5,093 nt of DNA, taken from assembly GCA_947485035.1 (NCBI GenBank), contig CANKQN010000072.1:1-5093 (forward strand). Reading direction: 5' to 3'. The notes beneath the pieces are model-generated. The model saw only the letters and a list, made by a program, of their open reading frames with translations. It was not told where the DNA came from and did not search any database. This stretch comes from Rickettsiales bacterium. Lineage in GTDB: Bacteria > Pseudomonadota > Alphaproteobacteria > Rickettsiales > Deianiraeaceae. This document shows, piece after piece, positions 1 to 5,093 of the stretch; the stretch's first letter is position 1, and each line of letters begins with the position of its first letter. The translations under genes were made by a program, and so were the position numbers.

Positions 1-732
1 AATAATATTTCGGCAAATAGTGTTACTGCGAATTTTCAGTATCTTGACAAAACAACAGTAACGGGAAAGTTTGCCAAAACATCAATAAACCTAGCAAACG
101 ATTACAGTTATGACCAAGCTGAGTATTTTGGTGGCATTCGGCAGAAAATTTATTTTAACCACGGTGTTTTACACATTGGTGGTGGATATATGAACATGAG
201 TCCATCATCTGGGAGTGGCGTTCAAACCGGCGTTGCATCGCTTGGACTGGGAACTTTGAACAAGAAACACTATGTTGGTGTGAGTGGTGGGGAATCGTTT
301 TATGATGGGTTGAAAATAAAACAAGCATCATTTATTTACACATACTCATTCAATCAAAAGCACGACAGCATTGAACTTAATGTACATCGTATATTTTCGT
401 CCGATGCAACTCAAACCAATAATAAATCGATTTATCACGCTTTAATTGCAAAATATACACACTATCTTAAAACCGAAATGCTTTTATTCGTCGATGAAAT
501 TGGAGGTTCTTTCATGTTTGGAAGTAGAATGTATGGCATTAATAACGATACTATGCAAATTAACAACTTACCACAAATTGAAAATTTCGCATTAACAATT
601 GGACCAAGTTGGCACATAAAAGACACGCTTCGCATACATCTGCGATATTCTCTGAATAAATACAGTGATATATCCCTGAATGAGAGCTATCGTCTGCAAG
701 GAGTCTATCTTTCAATGAATACCAATTTTTAA
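1..732 (+). CDS. Outer-membrane beta-barrel-like protein, C-terminal part (5' end outside window)
   Basis: The reading frame is open from the first base, so the visible 243 residues are the C-terminal part of a longer protein; the internal Met at position 190 is not the likely start. I do not recognise the family. The chain alternates polar and hydrophobic/aromatic residues in short stretches separated by Gly/Asn/Ser-rich turns, for example around visible residues 18-30, 46-63, 75-95, 107-118, 123-132, 145-156, 195-204 and 209-217. It ends in a strand, GVYLSMNTNF, whose last residue is Phe. That is the usual signature recognised by the BAM complex in outer-membrane barrels. The next gene overlaps its stop codon by one base and encodes an exported TPR protein. 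TPR-plus-barrel pairs are known in exopolysaccharide exporters (BcsC, PgaA, AlgK/AlgE), in YaiO-type proteins and in Slam, but no diagnostic motif lets me choose one. A surface or export role is inference; the barrel fold is fairly likely. Confidence 0.6.
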   Translation, partial: NNISANSVTANFQYLDKTTVTGKFAKTSINLANDYSYDQAEYFGGIRQKIYFNHGVLHIGGGYMNMSPSSGSGVQTGVASLGLGTLNKKHYVGVSGGESFYDGLKIKQASFIYTYSFNQKHDSIELNVHRIFSSDATQTNNKSIYHALIAKYTHYLKTEMLLFVDEIGGSFMFGSRMYGINNDTMQINNLPQIENFALTIGPSWHIKDTLRIHLRYSLNKYSDISLNESYRLQGVYLSMNTNF

Positions 733-1355
733 TGCTATATATGATAAAAATTCTAACGACTATCGCACTTTTTACAACATTTTGTGCTAATGCGATGCAA
801 TCTGAAACGATATGGAGCAAGTCTTATGTTTTTGAATCGCAGGGGAGATACGCTGAGGCAGAGAGTGGTCTTGAACTTTTACTTACCGACAAAGCAAAGG
901 TGAAGGCAAAGGAACTTGCTTTGCTAAGGCTTGGGTGGTTAAAATATTTACAGAACGACTATTCAAGTTCAATTGAATATTACAGCGCAGCAATTAAAAT
1001 CAATCCTCAGTCGTTGCAAGCAAAGCTTGGAATATTACTTCCACTTCAAGCACAAGAACGCTGGGGTGAGTGTGAACTTTATGCAAAAAAAGCACTTGAT
1101 GAATCTCCGTGGAATTATGACGCACATATAAATTTAATGTATTGTCAGCAGGGTTTGTTTAAATGGAATCAAATTGAAAAACACGCAAGCTCTGTTGTGG
1201 TGAAATATCCTGCAAGTATTATGCCATATTTGTATCTTGCACGATCGCAAAAGCAAATTGGCAAGAAAGTTGAGGCGGCGGAATCTTATATCAGCGTTTT
1301 GAGGCTTAGTCCCGAAAATGTGGAAGCTTTAGAATATGTTCAGAAATATTTGTGA
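732..1355 (+). CDS. Secreted TPR-repeat protein
   Basis: This 207-aa protein begins with a short basic and hydrophobic leader (residues about 1-21, ending in CANA), a Sec signal peptide with probable cleavage after Ala21. The rest is helical tetratricopeptide repeats: a degenerate one at about 27-50, the clearest at 62-94 (LGWLKYLQNDYSSSIEYYSA followed by AIKINPQS), then about 95-128, 129-162 and 163-196 (AESYISVLRLSPENVEAL). Each later repeat ends in the typical xxP turn (NPQS, SPWN, YPAS, SPEN). TPR proteins are scaffolds, so this one probably acts in the periplasm. The ATG at 732 overlaps the previous TAA by one base (TAATG), which suggests translational coupling. An in-frame ATG at 741 would give an equally good signal peptide, and neither start has a close Shine-Dalgarno. 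The coupling with a barrel gene suggests a periplasmic partner of that barrel, comparable to AlgK beside AlgE; this is inference. There is no lipobox cysteine. Confidence 0.82.
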   Translation: MLYMIKILTTIALFTTFCANAMQSETIWSKSYVFESQGRYAEAESGLELLLTDKAKVKAKELALLRLGWLKYLQNDYSSSIEYYSAAIKINPQSLQAKLGILLPLQAQERWGECELYAKKALDESPWNYDAHINLMYCQQGLFKWNQIEKHASSVVVKYPASIMPYLYLARSQKQIGKKVEAAESYISVLRLSPENVEALEYVQKYL

Positions 1356-1397
1356 TATTGTGCAATTGTAAGAAATTTTTATTGATTAAAATAAATG

Positions 1398-1426
1398 TTG
1401 ACTAAAAAAGAAAAGCATTTTATGCG
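1398..1426 (+). promoter_or_regulatory. Candidate sigma70-type promoter for bcp-rlpA
   Basis: TTGACT at 1398-1403 is one base from the consensus -35 box. It is followed after 17 bases by TATGCG at 1421-1426, a weak -10. Transcription would start near 1433, leaving a leader of only about 15 bases before the ATG at 1448. The position in the gap after the TPR gene fits a new transcription unit. The -10 overlaps a small inverted repeat (1415-1425), so the same bases could instead be part of a terminator for the upstream genes. Chance matches are common in DNA this AT-rich. Confidence 0.4.
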
Positions 1427-1447
1427 GTTTTTTATTAATAATATTAT

Positions 1448-1885
1448 ATGATTGAGGTTGGTAATTCTTGCACTATTTCATATTTGCAAAATGGTATTTC
1501 AGTAGTATACTTCTATCCAAAAGATAGCACACCCGGTTGCACCATTGAAGCACAGGATTTTTCAAAACTTTTACCAGAATTTGAAAAATTTGGCGTCAAA
1601 GTTTATGGCGTTTCACGTGACGACGAGCAAAGTCACTCAAAATTCACGCAAGAATGCGATCTTTCCGTGCAATTAATCGCCGATGTTGACGGTTCAGTTT
1701 GCAACGATTTTGGAGTTATTGGTGAAAAAATTAACTTTGGAAAAACATATATTGGCATTGTTCGCTCAACTTTTATCATTAAAGATGGAGTAGTTTTAAA
1801 AGTGTGGAAATCTGTCCAAGTGAAAGACCATGCACAAAAGGTTTTAAGTGCACTTCCTCAATTGCTAACAACCGTTATAGAGTAA
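1448..1885 (+). CDS. bcp: Bcp/PrxQ-type peroxiredoxin (thiol peroxidase), shortened N-terminus
   Basis: Thiol peroxidase of the Bcp/PrxQ group, which reduces hydrogen peroxide and organic hydroperoxides in the cytoplasm using thioredoxin or similar donors. The hallmark YFYPKDSTPGCT is at residues 21-32, with the peroxidatic Cys at C31, Thr28 and Pro29 in the active-site loop, and the conserved Arg at R106 in GIVRSTFII. The middle (GVKVYGVSRDD, LIADVDGSVCNDFGV, GEKINFGKTY) matches the family well. Two things are unusual. At the position five residues after C31, where E. coli Bcp has its resolving Cys, there is Gln36. In addition only 30 residues precede C31 instead of about 42-45, so the usual APDFTL segment and following hairpin are missing. 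An in-frame TAA at 1439-1441 excludes a longer start. C70 could serve as an alternative resolving Cys, as some PrxQ proteins use a cysteine in that helix region; C8 and C85 are also present. The gene lies 4 bases before rlpA. No Shine-Dalgarno is visible. Confidence 0.9.
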   Translation: MIEVGNSCTISYLQNGISVVYFYPKDSTPGCTIEAQDFSKLLPEFEKFGVKVYGVSRDDEQSHSKFTQECDLSVQLIADVDGSVCNDFGVIGEKINFGKTYIGIVRSTFIIKDGVVLKVWKSVQVKDHAQKVLSALPQLLTTVIE

Positions 1886-1889
1886 TAAT

Positions 1890-2741
1890 ATGAACATTGC
1901 TAAACTTTCTTTGTTTGTTGTTGCCTCGTTATTAAGTACGCAACGGGCTTTTTCTCATCAATATGGACCATATAAAGTTGGAAAACCATACAAAATATCG
2001 TCCGGAAAATCATTTACGCCGCAAGAAGTTACAACTCTGAAACAGCAAGGAATTGCATCGTGGTATGGTAAAGATTTTGATGGCAAAATGACGGCAAACG
2101 GCGGAATTTTCAATAGCAACATCCTTACTGCCGCACACAGAACTCTTCCAATGCCGTCGGTTGTTTTAATTACAAACATGACAAATGGCAAAATGGCAGT
2201 TGTTGTTGTTAACGATCGTGGACCCTTTTCCGACACAGAAAGTAGACTTATTGATGTTTCAAAACAGACAGCAAAAAAACTTGATTTCCTTGAAAGAGGC
2301 AGGGCAAATGTTGAAGTTGAGTATATCCCCAATTTAAGCCAAAAACTCAAAAACGGTCAAGACATCACACAGGAAGAAATTGACGATGTTATTGCGTCAA
2401 AAAAACTTCAACCCGCACAAATGGTGCAAAATATCAACATTGCAAACGAGTTTCTGGAAGGGAAATCGATTGGAAAAACGGTGTTTAATGAATCACAAGA
2501 TGGTCAAACATTATATGTTCAAGCTGGCGTTTTTGAGGTGCTAAATAACGCACAGGAGTTATATAAAAACCTTGTGCAAAATATTCCATCCGTGCAAATT
2601 CGCAGTGAGAAACGGGACGCAAAAAACTTTTATGTCGTGCGCTCTGGTCCATTTGAAACGCAGCAAGTTGCAGAGACTTCTCGCAGTCAGATTGGGAGTC
2701 TTTGCAGGGATTGCAATCCAATGATCGTCATTATTCAGTAA
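1890..2741 (+). CDS. rlpA: RlpA-like septal/peptidoglycan protein with DPBB and SPOR domains
   Basis: The 283-aa protein starts with a Sec signal peptide (about 1-22, ending RAFS) without a lipobox Cys, so it is probably periplasmic rather than a lipoprotein. The segment GPYKVGKPYKI (26-36) is common in alphaproteobacterial-type RlpA. A double-psi beta-barrel follows at about 53-145, with GIASWYG (54-60), TAAHRTLP (80-87) and NDRGPF (108-113). A linker leads to a C-terminal SPOR domain (about 206-283, with LYVQAGVF and YVVRSGPF), which in this family binds denuded septal glycan. RlpA of Pseudomonas aeruginosa is a lytic transglycosylase acting on such strands, while E. coli RlpA has no detected activity. 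The predicted catalytic-site residues here are His83 and Asp109, both kept. The positions matching P. aeruginosa Glu120 and Asp123 are Gly72 and Asn75, so cleavage activity is doubtful. C272 and C275 in the SPOR domain could form a disulfide. The gene starts 4 bases after bcp, so co-transcription is likely. Confidence 0.92.
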   Translation: MNIAKLSLFVVASLLSTQRAFSHQYGPYKVGKPYKISSGKSFTPQEVTTLKQQGIASWYGKDFDGKMTANGGIFNSNILTAAHRTLPMPSVVLITNMTNGKMAVVVVNDRGPFSDTESRLIDVSKQTAKKLDFLERGRANVEVEYIPNLSQKLKNGQDITQEEIDDVIASKKLQPAQMVQNINIANEFLEGKSIGKTVFNESQDGQTLYVQAGVFEVLNNAQELYKNLVQNIPSVQIRSEKRDAKNFYVVRSGPFETQQVAETSRSQIGSLCRDCNPMIVIIQ

Positions 2742-2769
2742 TGTTGCTAAGTTTTTTTCATAGCAACAT
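2741..2769. terminator. Hairpin between convergent genes rlpA and pyrE
   Basis: ATGTTGCTA at 2741-2749 is perfectly complementary to TAGCAACAT at 2761-2769, giving a 9-bp stem with an 11-base loop containing seven T. It begins on the last base of the rlpA stop codon and lies 13 bases beyond the pyrE stop, so it could end transcription from both sides. It is not a textbook intrinsic terminator: the stem is AT-rich and the T-run is in the loop rather than after the stem. Confidence 0.5.
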
Positions 2770-2782
2770 GAAAATTTCCCAA

Positions 2783-3358
2783 TTATTTCGGCATTTTTCT
2801 TGAACCAGGCTTGATTGCCTCAATTTTTTTGAGTCTTTCGGGAATGTTGTCGGCATCAAAAACTTCAGCGTTGACTTTGTAAAGATGGGCGATGGTATAA
2901 GGGAATTTTGCTATTTCTTCCTCTTTCATACGGTTGATTATTGAGCCGCAGCCAACAATTTTACAACCAAATGGCTTAATTGCTTCAATTGCTTCAAGAG
3001 TCGATTTCCCAGTTGTAATTACATCTTCCAAAACAAGAACTTTATCCTTATGAGACAGCTGGAATCCACGGCGAAGTTCGAATTTGTTGTCCACTCGTTC
3101 AACAAAAACATTTCGAATGCCAAGGTGTTTTGAGGTTTCATATCCAACAATAACTCCACCCATAGCAGGTGAAACAACAACATTGTATTCCTCCAAAAAT
3201 GTTGAAGCAATTGTGCGTGCAAGTTCGTGACAAATTTCTTCGGCAACTTTTGGGTTTTCGAAAATTTTTGCACATTGAATGTAGGTATCGCTGTGTTTTC
3301 CAGATGAAAGGAGGAAGTGTCCTTTAAGGATTGCTCCAATTTTAGTAAGTTGTTCCAT
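2783..3358 (-). CDS. pyrE: Orotate phosphoribosyltransferase
   Basis: Catalyses orotate + PRPP to orotidine 5'-phosphate + pyrophosphate, the fifth step of de novo UMP synthesis, in the cytoplasm. The 191-aa product carries the type I phosphoribosyltransferase PRPP-binding motif VLVLEDVITTGKST at residues 107-120, with the acidic pair E111-D112. The N-terminal GHFLLSSGKHSDTYIQCAK (13-31) and the loop ERVDNKFELRRGF (87-99) identify the shorter PyrE subgroup typified by the Thermus enzymes rather than the E. coli type of about 213 aa. VVSPAMGGVIVGYE (60-73) is the conserved core segment between these. All expected motifs are intact. The start at 3358 gives the expected N-terminus, but there is no Shine-Dalgarno before it. 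It starts 12 bases after the stop of the upstream ATPase gene, so the two are probably co-transcribed. No other pyrimidine gene is in the window. Confidence 0.95.
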   Translation of the reverse strand: MEQLTKIGAILKGHFLLSSGKHSDTYIQCAKIFENPKVAEEICHELARTIASTFLEEYNVVVSPAMGGVIVGYETSKHLGIRNVFVERVDNKFELRRGFQLSHKDKVLVLEDVITTGKSTLEAIEAIKPFGCKIVGCGSIINRMKEEEIAKFPYTIAHLYKVNAEVFDADNIPERLKKIEAIKPGSRKMPK

Positions 3359-3370
3359 GGTTATTTTGGT

Positions 3371-4093
3371 TTAATATTTTTGCGTTGGATACTTATTGAT
3401 GATTTCACCGTTCTCTATGGTGTGCCATAGATGATTGTGTTTATTGTCTAAAAAATCGTTGCTATATCTCCAGCGATTCGTTGTGGCAAAAATTTGACAT
3501 TCCTTAGATAGTTCTTGAAGTTGTCGATAAAATATCTGTAGGATGTCATCATTTATTGAAGAATCAAACTCATCTAAAAGTAAAATATCTGGTTTTGGAT
3601 TTTCGTGCATCATTAACCATAAAATAAAAGCTGTTTTTTCACCAGTTGAAAGTTCACTAAGTGGAAGTCGTTTGTTATCTTTGCAGCGTGGATGGTTGAA
3701 TAGTAATCTATATCCCTGAACAAAATTTTCATCAAGACTTATATCCAGTTTAAGTCTTACAAAAAAAGAATTGCAGTCTTGTATCAATTCTTTATTGCTT
3801 GGCAGATGTGTAATGACGGGGTATAGATGCACAAATTGCCTTGCTTCTGGCGGTCTTATAGCTTTTTTTGGTTTGCCATACTGAGCTATATCTTCAATAC
3901 ATTTAAAATGCTGAACTGACGCTGAAATGTGAGTGATATTGTGATTGACACGATATTTGTTGGCAATGTATTCCAAGATCTTTGTTTTTCCACCACCATT
4001 TTTTGATGTAATAATATTAAGTCCTTCATTTGGAATCCATACTTGGTCTATAAGAATTTCATGACCCTTAATTGCTATCTTATCAATGACCAT
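3371..4093 (-). CDS. Compact ABC/AAA-type ATP-binding protein, role unknown
   Basis: A single 240-aa nucleotide-binding domain of the ABC/SMC-like superfamily. In order: a short N-terminal strand region (MVIDKIAIKGHEI); a P-loop at 29-37 (TSKNGGGKT), where the first Gly of GxxGxGK[ST] is replaced by Ser30; a middle helical part (about 55-140); an ABC signature LSTGEK at 148-153; a Walker B DILLLDEFD at 169-177 with Asp174 and catalytic Glu175; and a final strand IFATTNR at 201-207, where the usual switch His is Asn206. There are no membrane segments, so it is either a soluble ATPase or the ATPase part of a complex. Single-domain proteins like this occur as orphan ATPases, toxin or defence components and transporter parts; I cannot choose. 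The chosen start is the ATG at 4093. The frame continues upstream to a TTG at 4177, but that 28-residue extension is hydrophobic and precedes the normal beginning of the fold. The gene is directly upstream of pyrE. Base composition looks like its neighbours. Confidence 0.82.
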   Translation of the reverse strand: MVIDKIAIKGHEILIDQVWIPNEGLNIITSKNGGGKTKILEYIANKYRVNHNITHISASVQHFKCIEDIAQYGKPKKAIRPPEARQFVHLYPVITHLPSNKELIQDCNSFFVRLKLDISLDENFVQGYRLLFNHPRCKDNKRLPLSELSTGEKTAFILWLMMHENPKPDILLLDEFDSSINDDILQIFYRQLQELSKECQIFATTNRWRYSNDFLDNKHNHLWHTIENGEIINKYPTQKY

Positions 4094-4098
4094 ATTTT

Positions 4099-4104
4099 TA
4101 TATA
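4099..4104 (-). promoter_or_regulatory. Candidate -10 element of the ATPase-pyrE unit
   Basis: Reading the minus strand, TATATA ends 5 bases before the ATG of the ATPase gene (AAGTATATATAAAAATATG). If this is the -10 box, transcription would begin at or next to the start codon, giving a leaderless or nearly leaderless mRNA. This would fit the missing Shine-Dalgarno. No convincing -35 box sits 16-18 bases upstream, and TATATA is frequent in such AT-rich sequence. Confidence 0.25.
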
Positions 4105-4170
4105 TACTTAAACCAAACAAAACAGGAAAAATAAAAAAATCAAGATAATTCTTCAGCAATAATTTTTCCC

Positions 4171-4201
4171 TTGACAATTTATTTTTAAATACCCTTTGAA
4201 T
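4171..4201 (+). promoter_or_regulatory. Candidate promoter for sucA
   Basis: A perfect consensus -35 box, TTGACA, lies at 4171-4176, in the 130-base divergent gap between the ATPase gene and sucA. The -10 is weak: TTTGAA at 4195-4200 (18-base spacer) or TTGAAT at 4196-4201 (19-base spacer) are the best candidates. Transcription would start near 4208, leaving a leader of about 15 bases before the ATG at 4224. The rest of the gap (4105-4170) is A/T runs in which I see no operator-like repeat. Confidence 0.4.
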
Positions 4202-4223
4202 AAATCGATTTTAATTTCGAACA

Positions 4224-5093
4224 ATGTTCTCCAGTACAAATCTTGCTTATATCGCCGAAGTCTACACAAAATTTTCACAAAACCCTTCTTCTGTCGCACA
4301 ATCTTGGCAGGATTACTTCAATGAAAACCCCGAAGATGTTGAGTTGATTAAAAAAGAATTGCAAAAAACGCCATGGAATCGTAACAAAATTTCGGTTATT
4401 GGCAATAAAAACGAGCTTTCATCTTTACCACAAGAAGAGCAAAACGAGAAGCCAAAAGACGGAAAAAAAGATGTCAAAAAGGAAGTGAAACCACAAGTTA
4501 TCGCTTCAAAAATTGACCAAATTAAAACAGCATTTAGGGATTTTGGGCATCTTGCCTCTCAACTTGATCCACTCGGTTTCAAAAAAGGAAGAATTCACGG
4601 AGCAATTTCGTCGGCAATTGAAGGTTCCACAAAAGAGGACGTAGTTGAAATTGAAAGACTTCAAAATATTTACACAAACACAGTTGGGTACGAAATTTCA
4701 CACATAAAAAAGGAAAATGAATACCAATGGCTTATTTCGCAAATTGAATCAAACGCTTTTGAGGCTTCAAAAGAGGAAAAAATTACAGGTTTTGAAATGA
4801 TGCTTCGTGCGGAAATTTTTGAACAGACAATCCACAAAAAATTCCCCGGTGCTAAAAGGTTTTCAATCGAAGGTGCGGAATCTACAATTGTTGCACTGGA
4901 ATCAATTATGCTGGAAGCGAGTAATGGCGGGGCGAAAGAGGTTATTTTAGGAATGGCACACAGAGGGCGTTTGAATACGCTTGTGCACACAACTGGCAAG
5001 CCATACCACGCAATTTTTTCAGAATTTGCGGGTGTATCTTCAATTCCCGCTGGCACACCAGGTTCGGGAGATGTGAAATATCACCTTGGTTAT
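4224..5093 (+). CDS. sucA: 2-oxoglutarate dehydrogenase E1 component, N-terminal part (3' end outside window)
   Basis: Thiamine-diphosphate-dependent E1 subunit, which decarboxylates 2-oxoglutarate and transfers the succinyl group to the lipoyl arm of E2 (SucB) in the TCA cycle. The window holds the first 290 codons of a protein normally near 900-1000 aa. Residues 5-32 (NLAYIAEVY then NPSSVAQSWQDYF) are the family N-terminal helix, thought to contact E2. A charged, Lys/Glu-rich linker follows at about 62-92. Then come FGHLASQLDPLG (107-118), YTNTVGYEISHI (150-161), KRFSIEGAES (211-220), GMAHRGRLNTLV (243-254) and GDVKYHLG (282-289). His246 and His287 correspond to the active-site histidines H260 and H298 of the E. 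coli enzyme; the loop between them is three residues longer here, as in alphaproteobacterial-type sequences. The ATG at 4224 gives the expected start of the E2-contact helix. No Shine-Dalgarno precedes it. Frame is intact to the window edge, and sucB would be expected downstream. Confidence 0.95.
   Translation, partial: MFSSTNLAYIAEVYTKFSQNPSSVAQSWQDYFNENPEDVELIKKELQKTPWNRNKISVIGNKNELSSLPQEEQNEKPKDGKKDVKKEVKPQVIASKIDQIKTAFRDFGHLASQLDPLGFKKGRIHGAISSAIEGSTKEDVVEIERLQNIYTNTVGYEISHIKKENEYQWLISQIESNAFEASKEEKITGFEMMLRAEIFEQTIHKKFPGAKRFSIEGAESTIVALESIMLEASNGGAKEVILGMAHRGRLNTLVHTTGKPYHAIFSEFAGVSSIPAGTPGSGDVKYHLGY

Noticed and set aside
190..192. ATG as the start of the first gene
   Set aside because: The frame is open back to base 1 and the upstream 63 residues have the same strand-turn pattern, so this Met is internal.
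699..704. AAGGAG as a ribosome-binding site for the TPR gene
   Set aside because: It ends 27 bases before the ATG at 732 and lies inside the barrel coding sequence, too far to direct that start.
560..820. 86-codon open frame on the minus strand across the barrel/TPR junction
   Set aside because: It overlaps two plus-strand genes, including the TPR signal peptide, and shows no domain or start signal.
1958..2350. 130-codon open frame on the minus strand
   Set aside because: It is antisense to the conserved double-psi barrel of rlpA and is explained by codon bias of that gene.
2271..2406. Runs of seven A in rlpA as programmed slippage sites
   Set aside because: The frame is intact on both sides and conserved motifs continue; such runs are expected from Lys-rich AT-biased coding.
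2485..2721. 78-codon open frame on the minus strand
   Set aside because: It is antisense to the rlpA SPOR domain, with no recognisable domain of its own.
3019..3339. 106-codon open frame on the minus strand in a second frame of pyrE
   Set aside because: The pyrE frame carries all catalytic motifs over the same bases; the alternative product is low-complexity and unrecognised.
4670..5056. 128-codon open frame on the minus strand
   Set aside because: It lies wholly inside sucA, whose plus-strand frame has clear family motifs throughout; the antisense product is unlike any protein I recognise.

Overview
The window is AT-rich, densely coded bacterial DNA with no RNA gene, mobile element or CRISPR array that I can see. 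The gene set is sucA, a SPOR-domain RlpA, a Bcp/PrxQ peroxiredoxin and a 'GHFLLSSG'-type orotate phosphoribosyltransferase. With the strong A/T bias and the near absence of Shine-Dalgarno sequences, this suggests an AT-rich Gram-negative bacterium. A reduced or host-associated alphaproteobacterium (Rickettsiales-like or a relative) is my best guess, but that is inference. A de novo pyrimidine gene and a TCA-cycle gene argue against the most reduced endosymbionts.

Layout. Positions 1-1355 (+) hold the 3' part of an outer-membrane beta-barrel-like gene, overlapping by one base a small secreted TPR-repeat protein; the two look translationally coupled. Positions 1356-1447 are a short gap with a promoter-like sequence and a weak hairpin. 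Positions 1448-2741 (+) hold a two-gene unit: a shortened Bcp-type thiol peroxidase, then 4 bases later an exported RlpA-like protein. A 9-bp hairpin at 2741-2769 lies where this unit converges on the next one.

Positions 2783-4093 (-) hold a second two-gene unit, read right to left: a compact 240-aa ABC-type ATPase of unknown role, then pyrE 12 bases downstream. Positions 4094-4223 are a divergent promoter region. From 4224 to the window end (+) lies the N-terminal 290 codons of sucA, the E1 subunit of 2-oxoglutarate dehydrogenase.

Functional picture. The left half concerns the envelope: barrel plus TPR protein, an antioxidant enzyme, and a septal or peptidoglycan-associated protein. The right half is core metabolism (UMP synthesis, TCA cycle) with an orphan ATPase between. 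I found no clear undescribed multi-gene system. The points most worth a second look are the barrel/TPR pair, the loss of two predicted catalytic-site residues in RlpA, the shortened peroxiredoxin that lacks the usual resolving cysteine, and the orphan ATPase with altered nucleotide-binding motifs.
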